Part shown: in pieces, positions 60,726 through 64,000 of the stretch
Numbering within the stretch: position 1 is the first letter of the stretch
Layout of the letters: each line of letters opens with the position of its first letter
Source: Haloplanus natans DSM 17983
Lineage (GTDB): Archaea; Halobacteriota; Halobacteria; Halobacteriales; Haloferacaceae
Length of the DNA stretch: 64,000 bases
NCBI RefSeq assembly: GCF_000427685.1
Contig: NZ_KE386573.1
Span: forward strand, 1,534,938-1,598,937
Direction of reading: 5' to 3'
Made by a program: the position numbers and the translations under genes
Notes under the pieces: generated by a model
Seen by the model: only the letters and a program-made list of their open reading frames with translations
Told to the model about the DNA's origin: nothing
Databases searched by the model: none

Positions 60726-61277
60726 ATGCGGGTCAGAGACTGGCAGGACATCCTCGACGACGTGACCGACGCGGGCGCCGACCCGGACGGCTGGCGGGCC
60801 ATCGCCGGGCAGCGACAGGGCGGCGTCGGCGAGGACCTCTATCTCGGCCACCCCGGCGTCGGGGTTTACCACCTCAAGACGTACGCCAAAAACCCATACG
60901 ACGTGCGCGGGGTCGGCGCGAGAGTCGCCCGAAAGATCGACGATGGGATCGATCCCCTCCTCCCGACCGAGGACGGCCGCGGGCGCTTTGCCGTCCAGTC
61001 GCCGCCCGAAGACGAAGCCGACGCCGAGTCGGCGGCCCGACGGCTGGCGGAGACGATCAAGGTCCACGCCGAGGCGCCGACCACGCCGGACGATCTGTTT
61101 CGGGACGTGATGGACGCCATCGACAGCCCCGCCTACGGGCCGATGGAGTTCGAACTCTCCGAGCGGCCGGACGACCTCGACGCGCTCTCGGAGACGTTCG
61201 AGGAGGCAGAGGAGTTGCTCTCGGCGGAACTCGACGACCTCATCGAACGCGACGACGTGGATCGCGGCTTCCAGTAG
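60726..61277 (+). CDS. conserved haloarchaeal protein of unknown function
   Basis: 183 residues. 'RDWQDILDDVTDAGADPDGWRAIAGQRQGGVGEDLYLGHPGVGVYHLKTYAKNPY' (read in segments) contains a strand-rich, Gly-containing N-domain. The C-terminal part is acidic and helical, with an alternating Glu pattern ending DDLIERDDVDRGFQ. The ATG at 60726 is chosen. No motif allows a function call. Ends abutting the convergent TFB gene. Confidence 0.75.
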   Translation: MRVRDWQDILDDVTDAGADPDGWRAIAGQRQGGVGEDLYLGHPGVGVYHLKTYAKNPYDVRGVGARVARKIDDGIDPLLPTEDGRGRFAVQSPPEDEADAESAARRLAETIKVHAEAPTTPDDLFRDVMDAIDSPAYGPMEFELSERPDDLDALSETFEEAEELLSAELDDLIERDDVDRGFQ

Positions 61278-62258
61278 CTACGCGTCCGCCGCGCCCTTCG
61301 CTTCCAGCAGTTCCTTGTAGCGGTTGCGGATCGTCACTTCGGAGATGTTGGCGACCGTCGACACCTCGCTTTGGGTCACCGTCTCGTTGGTGAGGAGGGC
61401 GGCGGCGTAGACGGCGGCGGCCGCGAGGCCGACGGGGCTCTTGCCGCTGTGGACGCCGGCCTCGCGCGACGCGCGGAGGAGTTCCCGTGCCTGGCGGGTC
61501 GCCTCCTCGGAGAGGCCGAGTTCGGAGGCGAAGCGGGGGACGTACTGTTCGGGGTCCGCGGGCTGAATCTCCAGTTTGAGTTCGCGGACGACGTAGCGGT
61601 ACGTCCGCGTCAGCTCCATCTTGTCGACGCGGGAGACGGTGGCGATTTCGTCGAGGCTCCGGGGCGTGCCGGCCTGTCGGGCCGCGGCGTACAGCGCCGC
61701 GGTGGCGACGCCCTCGATGGAGCGGCCGGGGAGGAGGTCCTCGCCCAGCGCACGGCGGTAGACGACACTCGCCGTCTCGCGGACGTTCTCGGGGAGGCCG
61801 AGCGCGGAGGCCATCCGGTCGATTTCGCCGAGCGCCTGCTTCAGGTTGCGCTCCTTGGAGTTGCGCGTCCGGAAGCGCTCGTTCCAGGTGCGCAGACGCT
61901 GCATCTTCTCGCGCTGGCGCGAGGAGAGCGTCCGCCCGTAGGCGTCCTTGTTCTGCCAGCCGATGTTGGTCGACAACCCCTTATCGTGCATCATCGTCGT
62001 CGTCGGCGCCCCGACGCGTGATTTCGAGTCGCGCTCGCTCGAATCGAAGGCGCGCCACTCGGGGCCGTGGTCGATTTCGTCTTCCTCGACCACGAGGCCG
62101 CAGTCGGCACACACCGTCTCGCCGTGTTCCTCGTCGGTAACGAGGCTGCCGGAACACTCGGGGCAGGTGGTCGTCTGCTCACTCTGTTCGCTCTCAGTCT
62201 CTACCCGCTCCTCTTCCCGTTCCGCCGTATCCGTTCGGTAGGTCGTGGTGTCGCTCAT
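61278..62258 (-). CDS. tfb: transcription initiation factor B (TFB), copy 2
   Basis: 326 residues. An acidic Glu/Thr-rich N-terminal tail precedes the zinc ribbon CPECSGSLVTDEEHGETVCADCG (split). The B-finger is RAFDSSERDSKSRVG, followed by two cyclin repeats and a terminal [16 protein letters not shown]. It differs throughout from copy 1 at 27.2 kb. The ATG at 62258 follows a GGAGGTG-like site, and a TATA (gtttataaat, minus strand, near 62344) suggests a leader of about 60 nt, unlike copy 1. Confidence 0.93.
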   Translation of the reverse strand: MSDTTTYRTDTAEREEERVETESEQSEQTTTCPECSGSLVTDEEHGETVCADCGLVVEEDEIDHGPEWRAFDSSERDSKSRVGAPTTTMMHDKGLSTNIGWQNKDAYGRTLSSRQREKMQRLRTWNERFRTRNSKERNLKQALGEIDRMASALGLPENVRETASVVYRRALGEDLLPGRSIEGVATAALYAAARQAGTPRSLDEIATVSRVDKMELTRTYRYVVRELKLEIQPADPEQYVPRFASELGLSEEATRQARELLRASREAGVHSGKSPVGLAAAAVYAAALLTNETVTQSEVSTVANISEVTIRNRYKELLEAKGAADA

Positions 62259-62392
62259 TGTGACTATCGAGGCACCTCCACCGAGAGAGAATAGCGAGAC
62301 GAACGGCGGAGGCGTCCTTACCATAGGTATGCGCGCGGCATTTATAAACTTTTTGATCGCAGTTCCGGAGTCTGTAACGGTTTTACGGGTTA

Positions 62393-62721
62393 TTACCGCG
62401 CGTTCCGGCCCGGAGCGGCGTCGGTGGAGTATTTAAATACGTTCCGGTGAACCACCGAGGCGTCGGGGTCGCCAGTATCGAACTCGGTCGTGTCCCCGAC
62501 GAAGGTACTCACGGGTTCGTGGACTGCGATGCTTCCGGCCAACCGACGGCGCAGTTGGAGACGGACCGTTCGAAGTCGTCGTGGCCGAGACGTGCGACAG
62601 GGTCGAAGACGACGTCCGCTTCCAGACCACCCAGCGGGGACTCGACGAGAGGCCGGCGACGCCGTCCGTCCTCGACGGGGGCGTCACGGACCGGGACGCC
62701 GACCGACGCGCGCCCCGTCAG
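62393..62721 (-). pseudogene. gene downstream of the 145-residue protein, apparently frameshifted
   Basis: The first half reads in one frame (ASVGVPVRDAPVEDG, PLVESPLGGLEADVVFDPVARLGHDDFERSV); the continuation reads in another (LQLRRRLAGSIAVHEPVSTFVG, DTTEFDTGDPDASVVHRNVF) to TAA at 62393-62395. The length of 329 bp needs one added base. There is no ATG/GTG/TTG at the head; a CTG overlapping the previous gene's TGA (CTGA) is the best start. Alternatively only a 39-residue ORF from the GTG at 62512 is real. Family not recognised. Confidence 0.45.
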
Positions 62722-63155
62722 CCGAGGCGTTTGACCGCGACGCGGTGTGGACCGTCGGCAGTCGGGAGCGCCACCGCATCGACGATACCCCGGCGGACGG
62801 CCGCCCGCCACTCTTCGACGGCCGCGGCGTGGCGTTCGTGGTGTCGGTCGGTCGTGTACTCGTCCGCCGCTCGCAGTCGGTCCGCCGTCTCGTCGGGATC
62901 GGGATACGGCGGTGGGTTGGACACGAGGTCCGCCGGGTCGACGTGGACGGCGTCCGTCGCCTCGTCGCCGGTCGGCCGGTGGAGGCGGGCGCGCATCCGC
63001 CCCGAAAAGGGCGGCGTGATTCGGAGGACGGTCCGGCGGCCACTCCGACGCGTCGCTTCGAGCGCGGTCACCACGTCGTCGACGGTCACGGCGATAGCGC
63101 GGATGGCCGTCGGATCGCGGTCGCTCGACGCCGCGCCGTTCCCGTGCGTGGTCAT
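62718..63155 (-). CDS. small haloarchaeal protein, tentative DUF8009
   Basis: 145 residues. 'IRAIAVTVDDVVTALEATRRSGRRTVLRITPPFSGRMRARLH' in outline, then ATDAVHVDPADLV, a Pro-rich turn and a helical tail ending VALPTADGPHRVAVKRLG. An alpha/beta fold with no visible catalytic set; family name from memory. It is followed, possibly with translational coupling, by a frameshifted gene. Confidence 0.72.
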   Translation of the reverse strand: MTTHGNGAASSDRDPTAIRAIAVTVDDVVTALEATRRSGRRTVLRITPPFSGRMRARLHRPTGDEATDAVHVDPADLVSNPPPYPDPDETADRLRAADEYTTDRHHERHAAAVEEWRAAVRRGIVDAVALPTADGPHRVAVKRLG

Positions 63156-63194
63156 CGCGTAAGCACAGGGCCGCCGCGGACGAAAGGGTGTCGC

Positions 63195-63311
63195 CTACTG
63201 TACCCGTCGACGGCGGAGCGTCCCGCCGCAGTCCGGGCACGCCGATCGGTACGAAATGGGGCTCACACGCTGGTCACAGGACTCACATTCGAACGACGGT
63301 CGTTCCGGCAT
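63195..63311 (-). CDS. 38-residue rubrerythrin-like zinc ribbon protein
   Basis: From the ATG at 63311: MPERPSFECESCDQRVSPIS, then a knuckle CPDCGG and a basic end. The paired CxxC motifs (Cys9/Cys12 and Cys25/Cys28) with the short spacing of rubredoxin/rubrerythrin tails indicate a single zinc-ribbon microprotein, common in haloarchaea but usually missed by length cut-offs. Confidence 0.8.
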   Translation of the reverse strand: MPERPSFECESCDQRVSPISYRSACPDCGGTLRRRRVQ

Positions 63312-63409
63312 CGACGAACAGTTCGACCCAATTCGTGTTAAATGTTACCGTGCCACGAATGTGTGGCCAGTACGGCGTCGGTGCTCGTATCCGGACGACA
63401 TGGGCAGAA

Positions 63410-64000
63410 TCAGTCGTCGAGGGAGGGGTCCGTAATCTCGAAGCGGGCGCCGCCGTCGTCGCTCTCGGCGACGGTGACCGTCCAGCCGTGTGCCTCGACG
63501 ATTTCGCGGACGATGTCGAGGCCGAACCCCGTCCCGTCCTCGTTCGTCGAGTAGCCCGCCTCGAATACGTCCGATCGCTCCGATTCGGGGATGCCCTGCC
63601 CGTCGTCGGCGACGTAGAAGCCGCCGTCCAAGTCGCCGACGGTGACGGTGACGCCGGGGTCCGCGTGGCCGTTCGTCGTCCCGCCAGTGGTGGCCCGGGG
63701 CTGGCCGTGTTCGACCGAATTCCGAAACAGGTTCTCGAACAGTTGTGTGAGTCGTCCATCGTCCGCCGTGACGGCCGTCGACGCGTCCACCCGGAGGTCA
63801 CTCGCCGGCGTCTCGACGTTTCGCCACGCCGAGCGGGCAATTTCGGCCACGTCGACCGACGCCGTCGCCTCGACTCGCTGCCCCTCCCGAGCCAGGGTGA
63901 GGAGGTCGTCGACGAGTTCTTCCATCCGGTCGAGGGCGTCGACGGTGGCGTCGAGGTGTTCGGCCGTTTCGCCGGCCTCGACGTGTCCTAGCCGTCCCTG
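63410..64000 (-). CDS. sensor histidine kinase, 5' part cut off by window edge
   Basis: About 196 C-terminal residues. A HisKA dimerisation helix end (MEELVDDLLTLAREGQ) is followed by the HATPase_c domain: N-box LFENLFRNSVEHG, G1 box VADDGQGIPESERSDVFEAGYSTN and G2 box GTGFGLDIVREIVEAHGW. The phosphorylated His and any PAS or GAF sensor domains lie outside the window. Haloarchaeal kinases of this kind often pair with unlinked receivers. Confidence 0.9.
   Translation of the reverse strand, partial: QGRLGHVEAGETAEHLDATVDALDRMEELVDDLLTLAREGQRVEATASVDVAEIARSAWRNVETPASDLRVDASTAVTADDGRLTQLFENLFRNSVEHGQPRATTGGTTNGHADPGVTVTVGDLDGGFYVADDGQGIPESERSDVFEAGYSTNEDGTGFGLDIVREIVEAHGWTVTVAESDDGGARFEITDPSLDD

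Noticed and set aside
62447-62734. Plus-strand ORF beginning MNHRGVGVASIELGR
   Set aside because: The minus strand carries a better coding signal, though frameshifted, in the same interval; the plus reading becomes Arg/Ser-rich after 40 residues.

Overview
The window is chromosomal DNA of a halophilic archaeon (class Halobacteria). Supporting signs are very high GC with G/C-ended codons, strongly acidic proteins, TATA boxes about 27 nt upstream of start codons (leaderless mRNAs), two transcription factor B genes, Cdc48, CetZ, archaeal Dph2, geranylgeranyl reductase, the mevalonate kinase/isopentenyl phosphate kinase pair, Tat lipoproteins and an archaeal 7S (SRP) RNA. I cannot name the genus from sequence alone. 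Database family (DUF) numbers below are from memory and are marked as tentative where unsure.

Layout. 1-5.5 kb: end of an alpha/beta hydrolase, a small HSP20-like protein overlapping cdc48, an MFS carrier, a frameshifted membrane-protein gene and a CBS protein. 5.5-10.7 kb: MscS channel, metal permease with an embedded YHS/TRASH domain, DoxX pair, amidase and lipoprotein. 11-18.2 kb: tRNA-Leu with a duplicated 3' end, CetZ, Dph2, TrmO, LOG-like and NYN proteins, and 7S RNA. 18.2-20.7 kb: a Cys-rich microprotein, a perfect DtxR-type palindrome heading a leader peptide and a three-gene operon of unknown function, then tRNA-Gly, again with a duplicated 3' end. 20.7-26.3 kb: thioredoxin-reductase-like protein, Trm9-like methyltransferase and a pilus motor/platform pair. 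26.6-33.5 kb: regulator, TFB, Agl23-like membrane protein, phosphohexomutase, geranylgeranyl reductase and VapBC. 33.6-42 kb: M20 peptidase, NhaC, small proteins, Nudix, DUF5787/DUF5797, RND exporter. 42-48.5 kb: a 380-bp MITE-like element, DJ-1 protein, two decayed small membrane genes, SOD, NosL-like lipoprotein, ThyX, TRAM, two metallo-beta-lactamases, and an AT-richer VapBC islet. 48.5-64 kb: ipk/mvk, Spo0M, Lhr-type helicase, LarA-like, ketoacyl reductase, Dna2/Cas4-like helicase-nuclease, zinc-ribbon proteins, a second TFB, a frameshifted gene, and a truncated histidine kinase.

The most unusual signals lie outside ordinary genes. (1) Five dispersed 69-82 bp imperfect palindromes of one family each sit just 3' of a gene; in three cases their terminal TGATA supplies the stop codon. 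(2) The operator, leader peptide and operon at 18.5-20.4 kb look like a metal-responsive unit of unknown function. (3) Two unrelated tRNA genes carry copies of their own 3' ends 98-124 bp downstream, with a partly inverted copy between. (4) A 380-bp element has 50-bp terminal inverted repeats. (5) Two candidate frameshifts and one in-frame amber codon occur in otherwise well-conserved-looking small genes; these need checking against reads before being called pseudogenes.
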